From Centrapalus pauciflorus (lineage: Eukaryota > Streptophyta > Magnoliopsida > Asterales > Asteraceae): a DNA stretch of 64,000 nucleotides. Below, in pieces: positions 1 to 10,446 of the stretch. Each line of letters opens with the position of its first letter. Within the stretch, counting starts at the first letter, position 1. The notes beneath the pieces were generated by a model. It was not told the origin of the DNA and made no database searches. It worked only from the letters and a program-made list of their open reading frames with translations. A program made the position numbers and the translations under genes. The stretch spans positions 1-64,000 of the forward strand of contig JAANYP010002360.1 in the NCBI GenBank assembly GCA_020465985.1, read 5' to 3'.

Positions 1-987
1 TGACATTATGCTTGTTCAAATCTATGTGGATGACATAATATTTGGTTCTACTAATGAACAATTGTGCAAGAACTTTTCATTACTCATGAAATCCAAATAT
101 GAAATGAGTATGATGGGAGAACTTACTTTCTTTTTAGGATTACAGGTTAAACAAACCTCAACTAGAATTTTCATAAATCAAAGAAAGTATACTTTAGATC
201 TATTGAAAAAGTTTAAATTTGATCAAAGTTCTCCTATTAAAACTCCAATGGCAACCAATGTAAAATTGGATGCAGATGCCAGTGGCAAAGCTGTTTCAGT
301 AACAGCTTACAGAGGCATGATTGGGAGCTTGCTGTATTTAACTGCTAGTAGACCTGATATTATGTTTGCTACCTGTTTATGTGATAGATTCCAAGCTGAT
401 TCAAAAGAATCACATCTAGCTGCTGTGAAAAGAATCTTCAGATACCTTAAGGGTACACCAGGTTTGGGTCTTTGGTATCCCAAAGACTCAAGTCTGGAAC
501 TAACAGGTTATTCAGATTCTGACTTTGCAGGCTGCAGGTTAGATAGGAAAAGCACAACAGGTGGATGTCAACTCCTTTGTGGAAAGTTGATCAGTTGGTG
601 TAGCAGGAAGCAGAACTCAGTTTCTACTTCTACTCCTGAAGCTGAGTATATTGCTGCTGGAAGCTGCTGTGGGCAGATTCTGTGGATGCAGCATCAGCTT
701 GAAGATTATGGACTTGTATATAGGAAAACTCCTATTCTATGTGATAATACAAGTGCATAGCTATCTCCAACAATCCAGTATTTCACTCCAGAACAAAGCA
801 TATAGAAGTCAGACATCACTTCATCAGGGATCACATTCAGAAAGGTAATATGGAGGTAAGTTTTATTTCCACAAATGAACAGCTTGCAGACATTTTCACC
901 ATACCTCTTGATGAAAACAGATTTAACTATCTGGTAAGCAAGATGGGCATGTTAAACAAAAGTGACAAAGTGTCCAAAATGTTCTAA
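1..987 (+). pseudogene. A3 pol, C-terminal part (reverse transcriptase end and RNase H)
   Basis: The frame begins just before the catalytic YVDD of the copia reverse transcriptase (YVDDIIFGSTNEQ at about 26-64) and runs through RNase H with SDSDFAGC, EAEYIAA and LCDNTSA. It is nearly identical to A2 pol (13200-14168). A one-base loss near 757 (GTGCATAG against GTGCCATAAC in A2) shifts the frame. The remaining codons (HIEVRHHFIRD, ADIFT) are readable in another frame up to TAA at 985-987. Two motif changes against A2 are visible: LCGK for LGGK and TIPLDE for TKPLDE. It would copy RNA to cDNA and degrade the RNA strand, but this copy is broken. Confidence 0.92.
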
Positions 988-1120
988 GACATTATATGTC
1001 TCACCCTGCTCAAGTTTCGCAGAACAGCTTAGACAGAACAGGCTATCCATGTTCGATACTTAGCCATTTTCTGTAAAACTTGAACAACTTGAGCGTATAA
1101 CAGGTTTGACAATAACAGTT
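988..1120 (+). other. A3 region behind pol, left half
   Basis: Noncoding, rich in the family motif GAACAG/CTGTTC (for example AGAACAGCTTAGACAGAACA). It aligns with 14169-14330 of A2 and is continued at 33914. Confidence 0.8.
1116..1120. repeat. Target-site duplication of A2 (CAGTT)
   Basis: CAGTT stands directly before the TGTTAGG start of A2 and again at 33909-33913 directly after its CCTACA end. Five base pairs is the usual length for LTR retrotransposons. Confidence 0.93.
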
Positions 1121-1494
1121 TGTTAGGCACAAAAAGGCCTCAGTCAAACCTGTTCTGCATCTGAGGGGGAGATTATTAATCAAACCTGTTGATGCACTTG
1201 ATGGGTAAAAGTTAAGGCCTGTTTATGCCTTAATAATACCTAAAAAGTGATTTGCAATATCAGTCCAAAGCTGTTCTATATGTTTCATGTGTTGCAACTA
1301 CGGCAGTTTGTCCAAGCTGTTCTGTCTGCTGAACAGGCTGGACATAAACTGTCTACGCTGCTCTACACTGGTGAGCAGCTTGGGCATCTTATAAGTGTTC
1401 TGTTCTTTGTGAACGAAACCTGTTCTTTGTGAACAGGCTAAACACTTTATGGAATGTGTTTCCAAGTCCTCATCTATTGTTTTTGGCTACAAGA
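1121..1494 (+). repeat. A2 5' LTR, first part
   Basis: First 374 bp of the 1127-bp LTR, cut by the gypsy element at 1495 and continued at 9633. A polypurine-like GAGGGGGAGATTA lies inside it at 1163-1175. The end carries CTGTTCTTTGTGAAC direct repeats. Confidence 0.95.
1490..1494. repeat. Target-site duplication of the gypsy element (CAAGA)
   Basis: CAAGA precedes the element at 1490-1494 and follows it at 9628-9632. The uninterrupted site can be read in the sister LTR near 33151 (CTACAAGATCAG). Confidence 0.96.
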
Positions 1495-3110
1495 TGTAAC
1501 ACCCTCAAACTAATCCACAATGCCACGTATTTACCACATCAGCAACGATAGAATATAATAATCTCTACACTATTCCCAAACATACATGCGGAAAACCCGA
1601 TAATTTAAAACATTATTTTACATAAGAAACAGTCACGGAAGTCTCTGAATATTACACAACCTATCCGAAGTATATAAACAGTCCACAAAATGTAACTACC
1701 TCTACGCGGGTAGCTAACTCCTCAATCACAGAATGTAAACCTACTTTGGTGCAGCAGGCCTACTAACAGTCCGATCACCTGGAATACACACAACAACATA
1801 CACAGGTCAGCTAAAGCTGGTGAGAATGCAAGGGTTAGTGTACGATTATAAAGCTCAGAAAATGATTAACTCAATAGTAAAACGTTCAGCATTCTCTACT
1901 GAACAAGTATATGAGATCCCACAAGATAGCTCAATAGGTACTCAACTCGTGTGGATAAATCCACGTACCCAAATCCCTAGACCGCACAAAGCAGTCGTCA
2001 GGAACTCAAAAGGGAATTGGGAGCGACCCAACCCCTACCCAGCCGTACGGTTTAATATCTCAACAGCTCAAGTGTCCCAAATCTCATATATAAAACACAG
2101 TTCTCAATATAACACAATAATACGTGCATGATAGTATCTCAATAAAAACTCGTAAGAAAACTCGTAATATCTCATAAAAAGCTCAGTAAAAGATCATGCA
2201 AGTATTAATAAATAATCGTACAGGTATCTCAACAAAAACATGCAAACTCACCTGCTCAGCTAGATAAACTAAGTCTCGGTTCCCTGCCCTTTCCCTACCC
2301 TGTCAACACGAGACCCTGAAAGCACAATAACACAATCTCAATATCACAAACTCAACCCAACAACTCTGTACACAATTCTCAACAACTCTCAAGACTCCAA
2401 GAACCCAAATACACGACTCACAGAACCCAAAAACCCGACCCGAAACCCTAGCCTCATCGCGGCCGAACTCAACCCATCGCGGCCGCACTGACTCTATCGC
2501 GGTCTCGGCCGCGCTGACCTCAAACTCGGCCGAGCTCACATCGCGGTCCGAGCTCGGGCTCAAACCGCCTGCGATCATCTCAAGAACATCGCGGCCTGCG
2601 ATCAAGGGATCGCGGTCGCGCTCACGGACGAACAGTAGCAGAATGCTCTGTTTTCTTAACAGCTCGAGAATTACCCCAATTCAGCATTTCAGCTCGATTT
2701 TAACCACAGATATGGACTCGAATTTGCTCAAAAACAATCACAAACTCAATTGAATCACTCACTCAAGATTTATAACAATTAACTCACGAATTCAAGCTCG
2801 AATTTACCTTAATATGAATCCGAATCGAAAGAAGAATTTGATGTCTATCTCGGGAGCTTCGATCACAACTTGAGGCTTCGATCTGAGTTGCTGGAATTCC
2901 AATCACACACATACACACACTCTGGCTTTTGAAAATGAATTGAAGGAACAAAGGAGTAAACTATATATACATTTTGGGTTTAACTCGGTCCGATACCCAA
3001 AAATCCGATCCCGATACCCAAAATACAAATTTTATATCCCCGGGTCCCAAATTAAATAATTAATCCAATGAAATAATTCCACGTACCTATCTCAAAATCG
3101 GGATGTTACA
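1495..3110 (-). repeat. Gypsy 3' LTR
   Basis: 1616 bp, nearly identical to 8012-9627. It contains a CpG-rich core at about 2450-2640 with repeated TCGCGGCCG words in an otherwise AT-rich LTR. A TATA-like CTATATATAC lies at 2961-2970 (sense GTATATATAG). Confidence 0.95.
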
Positions 3111-3124
3111 AGTCCTCTCCCCTT
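3111..3124 (-). other. Gypsy polypurine tract
   Basis: Read in sense this is AAGGGGAGAGGACT directly before the 3' LTR, the expected primer for plus-strand DNA. Confidence 0.8.
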
Positions 3125-3146
3125 ATGAAGATTCTGTCCTCAGAAT

Positions 3147-5119
3147 CTAGCTCGAAGCAAAGAGGTGAGGATAACGGCTGCGCATCTCTGACTCTGGCTC
3201 CCATGTGGCGCTGGTACCCTTATGGTGCTTCCACTGCACCAACACTAACGCCACCTCTTTATTACGCAACCTCTTCACTTTCCAATCTGTCACTGCCTCA
3301 GGCTGCTCGGCATATTGAAGTCTATCATCGACCTCAATCTCAGATAACGGCACTCGCTGATCATCACGGGCCAAACACTTACGAAGGTGACTAACATGAA
3401 AAGCATTATGCACCCCCGACAACTCTGAAGGCAAATCCAGACGATAAGCCTGATCCCCGATCCTCTCGATAACCTCGAATGGCCCAATATAACGCGGACC
3501 CAACTTACCTCGCCTACGAAATCGAATAATACCCTTCCAGGGTGAGACTTTAAGCATCACGGAGTCTCCGACCTGAAACTCTAACTCAGACATCCGGCGA
3601 TCTGCATAACTCTTCTGGCGACTCGGAGCTGTCCTAATCCGCTGCTGAATCATAGCGACCTTGTCGCTAGTCTCCTGAAGAACCTCTGGTCCGCCGATAG
3701 GACGCTCCCCAACCTCTCCCCAACACACCGGAGTCAAACACTTACGCCCATAGAGAGCCTCGAATGGAGGCATGCCGATGGATGCATGGTAGCTGTTATT
3801 ATACGCAAACTCAACAAGCGGCAAATGAAGATCCCAGCTACCCCCAAAATCAATCACACAAGCCCGCAGCATATCCTCCAGAGTCTGATTAGTTCGCTCT
3901 GTCTGACCCCCTGTCTGCGGATGATAAGCCGTACTCAACTGAACTCGGGTGCCCAACTCTCTCTGGAAGCTCTGCCAGAATCGCGATACAAATCGGCTAT
4001 CTCGGTCAGACGTAATAGATCTCGGAACTCCATGCCTCGCAACAATCTCGCTGATGTAGAGGCGCGCCAACTGATCCATCGTAATAGTCCCACGAACGGC
4101 CAAGAAGTGGGCACTCTTCGTAAGCCGATCAACAATAACCCAGATCATATCATTCCCACGAACAGTCCGCGGGAGTCTCACTATGAAGTCCATGGTGATA
4201 TCATACCACTTCCACTCTGGAATCTCTAGCGGCTGAAGTCTGCCATGCGGCTTCTGATGCTCATTCTTAACTCTCAAACACGTCATACACGCCTCCACAA
4301 ACTTCCCTACATCCCTCTTCATCCCTGGCCACCAATAATGAACTCGCAGATCTCTGTACATCTTCGTGCTACCCGGATGGATCGACAATCTAGACTTATG
4401 GGAATCATCTAGAATCAGTTGTCTCAAACCACCTACTCTGGGGACCCATACTCGACCACGGAGAGTCATCAAACCTCTATCGTCTCTGCTCAATAACTCC
4501 AGCTGACCAGCTAATCTCTCTCTCTGCACATTCTCGCCTCTCAAACCCTCCTCCTGAGCTAACCGCAGACTATCAATCAAGGTCGACGTGACCTCTAATC
4601 GAGAAGCTCTGGATACAACCGTCTGCTCATAGGATCTCCTGCTCAAAGCGTCTGCCACCACGTTAGCTTTCCCCGGGTGGTACTGGATGTCACAATCATA
4701 ATCCTTCAAGAGCTCCATACTACGTCTCTGTCTCATGTTCAGCTCCTTCTGACTGAACAAATACTGCAAACTCTTATGATCGGTGAACACAGTAAATCTC
4801 GTCCCATATAGATAATGCCGCCATATCTTCAAGGCAAAGACTATGGCGTCCAACTCTAGATCATGCACTGGCCGACTCAACTCATAACTCCGAAGCTGTC
4901 TTGAGGCATAAGCAATCACCTTACCTCTCTGCATCAACACACATCCCAACCCAGTGAAAGAAGCATCGCAATACACAGCAAAATCCTCAGAACCCTCTGG
5001 CAATGCTAGAATCGGAGCCCTACACAACCGATTCTTCAACTCTAGAAAAGCACTCTCCTGCTCCTCGGCCCACACAAATGGCACTGACTGCCTGGTCAAC
5101 ATCGTCAAAGGCACTGCGA
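3147..5119 (-). pseudogene. Gypsy pol, RNase H-integrase-chromodomain part
   Basis: An open frame of about 655 codons that continues the upstream polyprotein after the frameshift. RNase H fills the first 160 residues (VYCDASFTGLGCVL, FTDHKSLQYLF, ADALSRR). The integrase zinc finger HHCC starts near residue 235. The DDE triad is visible near residues 308 (ITMDFIV), 368 (SDRDSRF) and 405 (GQTERTNQT). The GPY/F region (GPFEVIERIGDQAYRL) follows. The last 55 residues (VKRLRNKEVALVLVQW, ATWEPESEMR) are a chromodomain-like tail, known in chromoviruses to steer integration to chromatin marks. No internal stop is present, so apart from the shift at 5120 it looks intact. Confidence 0.93.
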
Positions 5120-7836
5120 TTCCGCGAGAAATTCTCTATAAACCGCCGATAATATCCAGCCAAACCCAAGAAACTACGAACCTCAGATACAGATGTGGGC
5201 TGACCCCAACTCATAATCGCCTCAACCTTCGCTGGATCTACCTTAACACCCTCGCTCGTCACCACGTGCCCTAGGAACTGCACCTCTCGAAGCCAGAACT
5301 CGCACTTCGAAAACTTGGCGTATAGCCTCTCTCGCTGCAAAGTACTCAAGACTTCTCTCAGATGCTGGCCATGCTCCTCGCTACTCCTCGAGTAGATCAG
5401 AATATCATCAATAAACACAATCACGAAACGATCGAGCATTGGCCTGCAGACCCTATTCATCAGGTCCATGAACGCTGCTGGGGCATTAGTCAGCCCAAAC
5501 GGCATGACTAAAAACTCATAATGACCATATCTGGTCCTAAACGCAGTCTTAGGCACGTCCTCATCTCTAACTCGTAGCTGATGATACCCGGAACGCAAAT
5601 CGATCTTCGAAAAGAAGCTCGCTCCCTGTAGCTGGTCGAAGAGATCATCAATCCTCGGCAAGGGATAACGGTTCCTCACCGTTACCCTATTAAGCTCTCT
5701 ATAATCAATACACATGCGCATCGTCCCGTCCTTCTTCTTCACGAATAGTACTGGGGCTCCCCACGGCGAAGAACTGGGGCGAATAAACCCTCGATCTAAC
5801 AGATCCTGCAGCTGCGTCATCATCTCGCGCATCTCGGTAGGAGCTAACCGATACGGCGTACGCGCAATAGGAACGGCCCCGGGAACTAGGTCGATCCTAA
5901 ACTCAACCTGCCGGTCCGGCGGCAGGCCAGGCAGCTCATCTGGGAACACATCGGGGAAATCTCTAACCACCGGCACATCACTAACCTCCCTCTTCTCCTT
6001 CTTCGAATCTACTACATAAGCCAAGTAAGTGGCACACCCCTTCGCCACATACCTCTGCGCTTGCGCCATCGATACAATACTCATCTCTCCCCTGCGCCTC
6101 TCACCATACACGACTGCTGACTCTGACTCGGAGACGGGAATACGGATCATCTTCTTAGAACAGAAGATATCCGCCTTACGCGCTGTCAGCCAATCCATGC
6201 CAACAATGGCATCAAAACTACTAATCTCCATAGGCATCAAGTCTATGGAAAACCAATGGCCATCTATCTCTAATACACAATCTCTAAAGATACGACTCAC
6301 TAACACTGTACTACCATCAACACGCTCAACAATAACAGGCACAGATAACTCAGATGAAGGCATAGCAAAATAATCACAGAAGGAGGCAGATACATATGAA
6401 CGATCAGATCCCGAATCAAATAAAATGAAGGCACGCAGTCCGTTAAGGATAAACGTACCAGACACAACATCAGGCGACTCGCGCGCCTCCTCAGCAGTAG
6501 CCTGAAAAACTCTGCCACGAGCCCTCGGTGCTCCTCCTCCCCGAGGTGCCGAAGATGACCCAGATGGCCCTGCTCCACTCGAACTCGACCCTGGAAACCC
6601 CGCGCTCGGGTTCGGACAATCCCGAGACATATGACCCGGCTTCCCGCATCGGAAGCAAAGAGACTCCTGAGAAGTACATGCAACAGCTGTGTGACCATAC
6701 TGGCCACATCGGAAACATCGAAGATGCTCGGGGGCGCACGGCCCAGCATGGCGATGATGACATCGCTGGCAATCTCTCTCGACATCGGCTGAACTCCCAA
6801 CCCTACTCCCCGAATCCCTGGAACCTCTACCACCACTACTCTGACCCTGACTCTGTGACTGCCTCTGACTCTGTCCCTGTTGCCTCTGTCCCTGTTGTCT
6901 CTGACCACCCCGACCCTGTCCCTGACTCTGACCAACCCCCAACTGCCTATCATCCCGTCTCTGATCTCGCTGAGCCCCTGAACTCTGTCCCTGCTGCTCA
7001 GAATACCCACCCTGACGGCTCTCCCGATAAAACCTCGAAGATCCAGAACTCTGACCCTGGCCCGATGGCTCGATACGCTGTCTCTGAGGAGCCGACTGCT
7101 CTCGCTGTCTCTCAATCTCCCGCTCTCGGCGGCGGGCATACTCCATCGCTGATGAAAAGGTGGGGTCACGCAACATCCCCACAAACTCCCTAACGTCTGG
7201 CCTCAAACCCTCAATGAACATATTGACCTTTCGGTCCTCTGTAGCTACCTGATGCGGCGCAAACTGAGCTCTATCATTAAACACATCAATATACTCCTGA
7301 ACGGATCTGGAGCCCTGCTGCAGATGAATGAACTCTCGCTCCAACTCTCTCCTCGTGTCCAACGGACAATACTGCAGCTCGAACTCTGTACGGAACTCCT
7401 CCCAAGACATCAGATAGGCCTCATCAACTCCACGAGCACTGACAACCGAACTCCACCATCTCAATGCCCCTCCCTTCAGAAGGTAGGAAGCATAACTCAC
7501 TCTGTCTGCTCTATCCACATGAGCTATACGAAATGCTGCCTCGACCTCTCTCAACCAATCCAGTGCCTTCGAGGCACCAACTCCACCAAAGAACTCGAAA
7601 GGGCGACCCGTCATGAAGTCCTTAAAGGACCCTCGCGATGGCTGGCTAGAAGAAGCACCAGCCCCCGAACTCTGCTCTCCCTCGGGTGGAGGCACCGCGC
7701 CTCGACCCCTACCCATACTCTGACCCGGAAAACGCTCATCTAATATCTGACCTATCACAGAATACAAGTCAGATCTACGCACAGGCTCATCATCCCTATG
7801 GTCATGCCCCTGAGGCCCGCTGCCCTGACGGTCCAT
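5020..7836 (-). pseudogene. Gypsy gag-protease-reverse transcriptase part
   Basis: The start chosen is ATG at 7834-7836 (MDRQGSGPQ); an in-frame ATG ten codons upstream lies closer to the primer site. The gag capsid-like region (FEFFGG, LRWWSSVV) is at residues 70-230 and is followed by a Q/R/G/S-rich linker. Then come three zinc knuckles: CQRCHHRHAGPC, CFRCGQYGHTAVAC and CFRCGKPGHMSRDC (the last near residue 393). The protease has FDSGSDRSYV near 473, a DSG rather than the more usual DTG. The reverse transcriptase has MRMCIDYRELN, DLRSGYHQLRV and catalytic FIDD near residue 808. After YYRRFIENFSR the frame leaves the conserved sequence because of one extra T on the plus strand at 5120/5121; the last 35 or so residues down to the stop at 5020 are out of frame. 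The only break seen. Confidence 0.94.
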
Positions 7837-7994
7837 AACAACCTGCACAAATAGATAATAACACAAATCAACTCTACAAAACTCTACACACTACTCGTTC
7901 ATCACCTAGTACTCTACTTCGGATTACAATCCAAGGATCTAGACTCTAGGGTTTAAGCTTAAGCATCCACTAGATACTTAATCTCTTAAACCTA

Positions 7995-8007
7995 GGCTCT
8001 GATACCA
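7995..8007 (-). other. Gypsy primer-binding site (tRNA-iMet)
   Basis: Sense TGGTATCAGAGCC, complementary to the 3' end of initiator methionine tRNA, four bases inside the 5' LTR. Confidence 0.95.
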
Positions 8008-8011
8008 AGCT

Positions 8012-9627
8012 TGTAACACCCTCAAACTAATCCACAATGCCACGTATTTACCACATCAGCAACGATAGAATATAATAATCTCTACACTATTCCCAAACAT
8101 ACATGCGGAAAACCCGATAATTTAAAACATTATTTTACATAAGAAACAGTCACGGAAGTCTCTGAATATTACACAACCTATCCGAAGTATATAAACAGTC
8201 CACAAAATGTAACTACCTCTACGCGGGTAGCTAACTCCTCAATCACAGAATGTAAACCTACTTTGGTGCAGCAGGCCTACTAACAGTCCGATCACCTGGA
8301 ATACACACAACAACATACACAGGTCAGCTAAAGCTGGTGAGAATGCAAGGGTTAGTGTACGATTATAAAGCTCAGAAAATGATTAACTCAATAGTAAAAC
8401 GTTCAGCATTCTCTACTGAACAAGTATATGAGATCCCACAAGATAGCTCAATAGGTACTCAACTCGTGTGGATAAATCCACGTACCCAAATCCCTAGACC
8501 GCACAAAGCAGTCGTCAGGAACTCAAAAGGGAATTGGGAGCGACCCAACCCCTACCCAGCCGTACGGTTTAATATCTCAACAGCTCAAGTGTCCCAAATC
8601 TCATATATAAAACACAGTTCTCAATATAACACAATAATACGTGCATGATAGTATCTCAATAAAAACTCGTAAGAAAACTCGTAATATCTCATAAAAAGCT
8701 CAGTAAAAGATCATGCAAGTATTAATAAATAATCGTACAGGTATCTCAACAAAAACATGCAAACTCACCTGCTCAGCTAGATAAACTAAGTCTCGGTTCC
8801 CTGCCCTTTCCCTACCCTGTCAACACGAGACCCTGAAAGCACAATAACACAATCTCAATATCACAAACTCAACCCAACAACTCTGTACACAATTCTCAAC
8901 AACTCTCAAGACTCCAAGAACCCAAATACACGACTCACAGAACCCAAAAACCCGACCCGAAACCCTAGCCTCATCGCGGCCGAACTCAACCCATCGCGGC
9001 CGCACTGACTCTATCGCGGTCTCGGCCGCGCTGACCTCAAACTCGGCCGAGCTCACATCGCGGTCCGAGCTCGGGCTCAAACCGCCTGCGATCATCTCAA
9101 GAACATCGCGGCCCGCGATCAAGGGATCGCGGTCGCGCTCACGGACGAACAGTAGCAGAATGCTCTATTTTCTTAACAGCTCGAGAATTACCCCAATTCA
9201 GCATTTCAGCTCGATTTTAACCACAGATATGGACTCGAATTTGCTCAAAAACAATCACAAACTCAATTGAATCACTCACTCAAGATTTATAACAATTAAC
9301 TCACGAATTCAAGCTCGAATTTACCTTAATATGAATCCGAATCGAAAGAAGAATTTGATGTCTATCTCGGGAGCTTCGATCACAACTTGAGGCTTCGATC
9401 TGAGTTGCTGGAATTCCAATCACACACATACACACACTCTGGCTTTTGAAAATGAATTGAAGGAACAAAGGAGTAAACTATATATACATTTTGGGTTTAA
9501 CTCGGTCCGATACCCAAAAATCCGATCCCGATACCCAAAATACAAATTTTATATCCCCGGGTCCCAAATTAAATAATTAATCCAATGAAATAATTCCACG
9601 TACCTATCTCAAAATCGGGATGTTACA
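8012..9627 (-). repeat. Gypsy 5' LTR
   Basis: 1616 bp promoter LTR of the minus-strand element. TATA-like GTATATATAG (plus strand 9478-9487) lies about 140 bp inside the sense start. The CpG-rich core at about 8967-9157 lies downstream of it and would be in the transcribed leader. Confidence 0.95.
9478..9487 (-). promoter_or_regulatory. TATA-like box of gypsy 5' LTR
   Basis: Sense GTATATATAG in the U3-like first part of the LTR; the only good TATA match there. The start point cannot be fixed from sequence. Confidence 0.5.
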
Positions 9628-9632
9628 CAAGA

Positions 9633-10385
9633 TCAGTTTACAAAGTCGAAGACAAAGTGGAAATCAGAACTGCTCAGCCTGCCCAAGCTGTTCTGTTACA
9701 TGAAGGCAAAAGGTTATTTGAAAAAGGGTGACAGACCTTTTTCTTATATCAAAATAGGCCTTTACAAGGAAGAAAGACGCAAAGTTGACATTCCTTATTT
9801 GGTTAAAGGCAATGCAACAGTAGACAAAGTGAAAAGACAAAAGTTCTGCACATGTGAAGACAAGTCTGCTTTTCAGAAAAGTGCGAAAAAGTTATGTTGT
9901 CTTTTCAAACAAGACTTCTCCTTTTTCATTCAGTCCAATGAAGAAGTTTTTCTTAGATCCTCTGAGTGAGTATAAAAGGCAGCTTCTAAGGTCAGAAAGA
10001 TTAAGCCAAGAAAAGCTAAGTGCTGAAAGCAAGAGTGAACGTGCAAGTGTGTTTTTCATGCATGCAAGCCTGCTTGTGTAATACAGTTTCTCTGTGTCTA
10101 AGCTGATTCTACATAAGCTGTCTCTCTGAGTCTTGTAAGCACAGTGAGTGCTTCTTAGTGAGTGTATTCATTGTAAGCTAGTTTGAGTTTGTGTTAGACT
10201 AGTGAACATACTGTTGTATCTGTCATCTCAGATTGAACCTTTCCGCATTCAAGCTTGTTTGTAATTAACAATTTGTTGATAATACATACAAACATTGAGA
10301 AAATAGTGTGTAGTTTTTAAATTGTTGTATTCACCCCCCTCTACAACTTAAAGCTATATACTTTGGGAACCTCTCGGGACCTACA
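9633..10385 (+). repeat. A2 5' LTR, second part
   Basis: Remaining 753 bp of the A2 5' LTR, ending GGGACCTACA. A CCAAT at 9934-9938 and TATAAAAG at 9971-9978 give a core-promoter layout that is also present in the 3' LTR. Confidence 0.95.
9971..9978 (+). promoter_or_regulatory. TATA box of A2 5' LTR
   Basis: GAGTATAAAAGG, with CCAAT about 35 bp upstream. The same block recurs at 33494-33501 and 39648-39655, and degenerate near 58947, so it is conserved across the family. Confidence 0.7.
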
Positions 10386-10387
10386 AC

Positions 10388-10400
10388 TGGTATCAGAGCA
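10388..10400 (+). other. A2 primer-binding site (tRNA-iMet)
   Basis: TGGTATCAGAGCA, two bases after the LTR end CCTACA. Confidence 0.95.
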
Positions 10401-10446
10401 GTTTAGAGTGTGTGTCATTCTAGATCTCTCATTCTCCCAAGTTTCC

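Larger units (their letters stand above)
1495..9627 (-). mobile_element. Young Ty3/gypsy chromovirus (Tekay/Del-like)
   Basis: 8133 bp on the minus strand, with two 1616-bp LTRs that start TGTAACATCC and end TGTTACA when read in sense. I found two differences between the LTRs: 2597/9114 (T/C, in a CpG) and 2650/9167 (G/A). The primer site fits tRNA-iMet. The polyprotein order gag, protease, RT, RNase H, integrase, chromodomain-like tail is that of chromoviruses, and the tail resembles the Tekay/Del clade. One extra base at 5120/5121 breaks the polyprotein. It is the most recent insertion in the nest. Confidence 0.96.

Noticed and set aside
6528..7193. Long plus-strand ORF opposite gypsy gag
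   Set aside because: Mirror of the S/Q/R-rich gag linker; composition artefact.
8820..9122. 100-codon minus-strand ORF in both gypsy LTRs
   Set aside because: It lacks an ATG start, is made of CpG-rich repeats, and is duplicated only because LTRs are identical.
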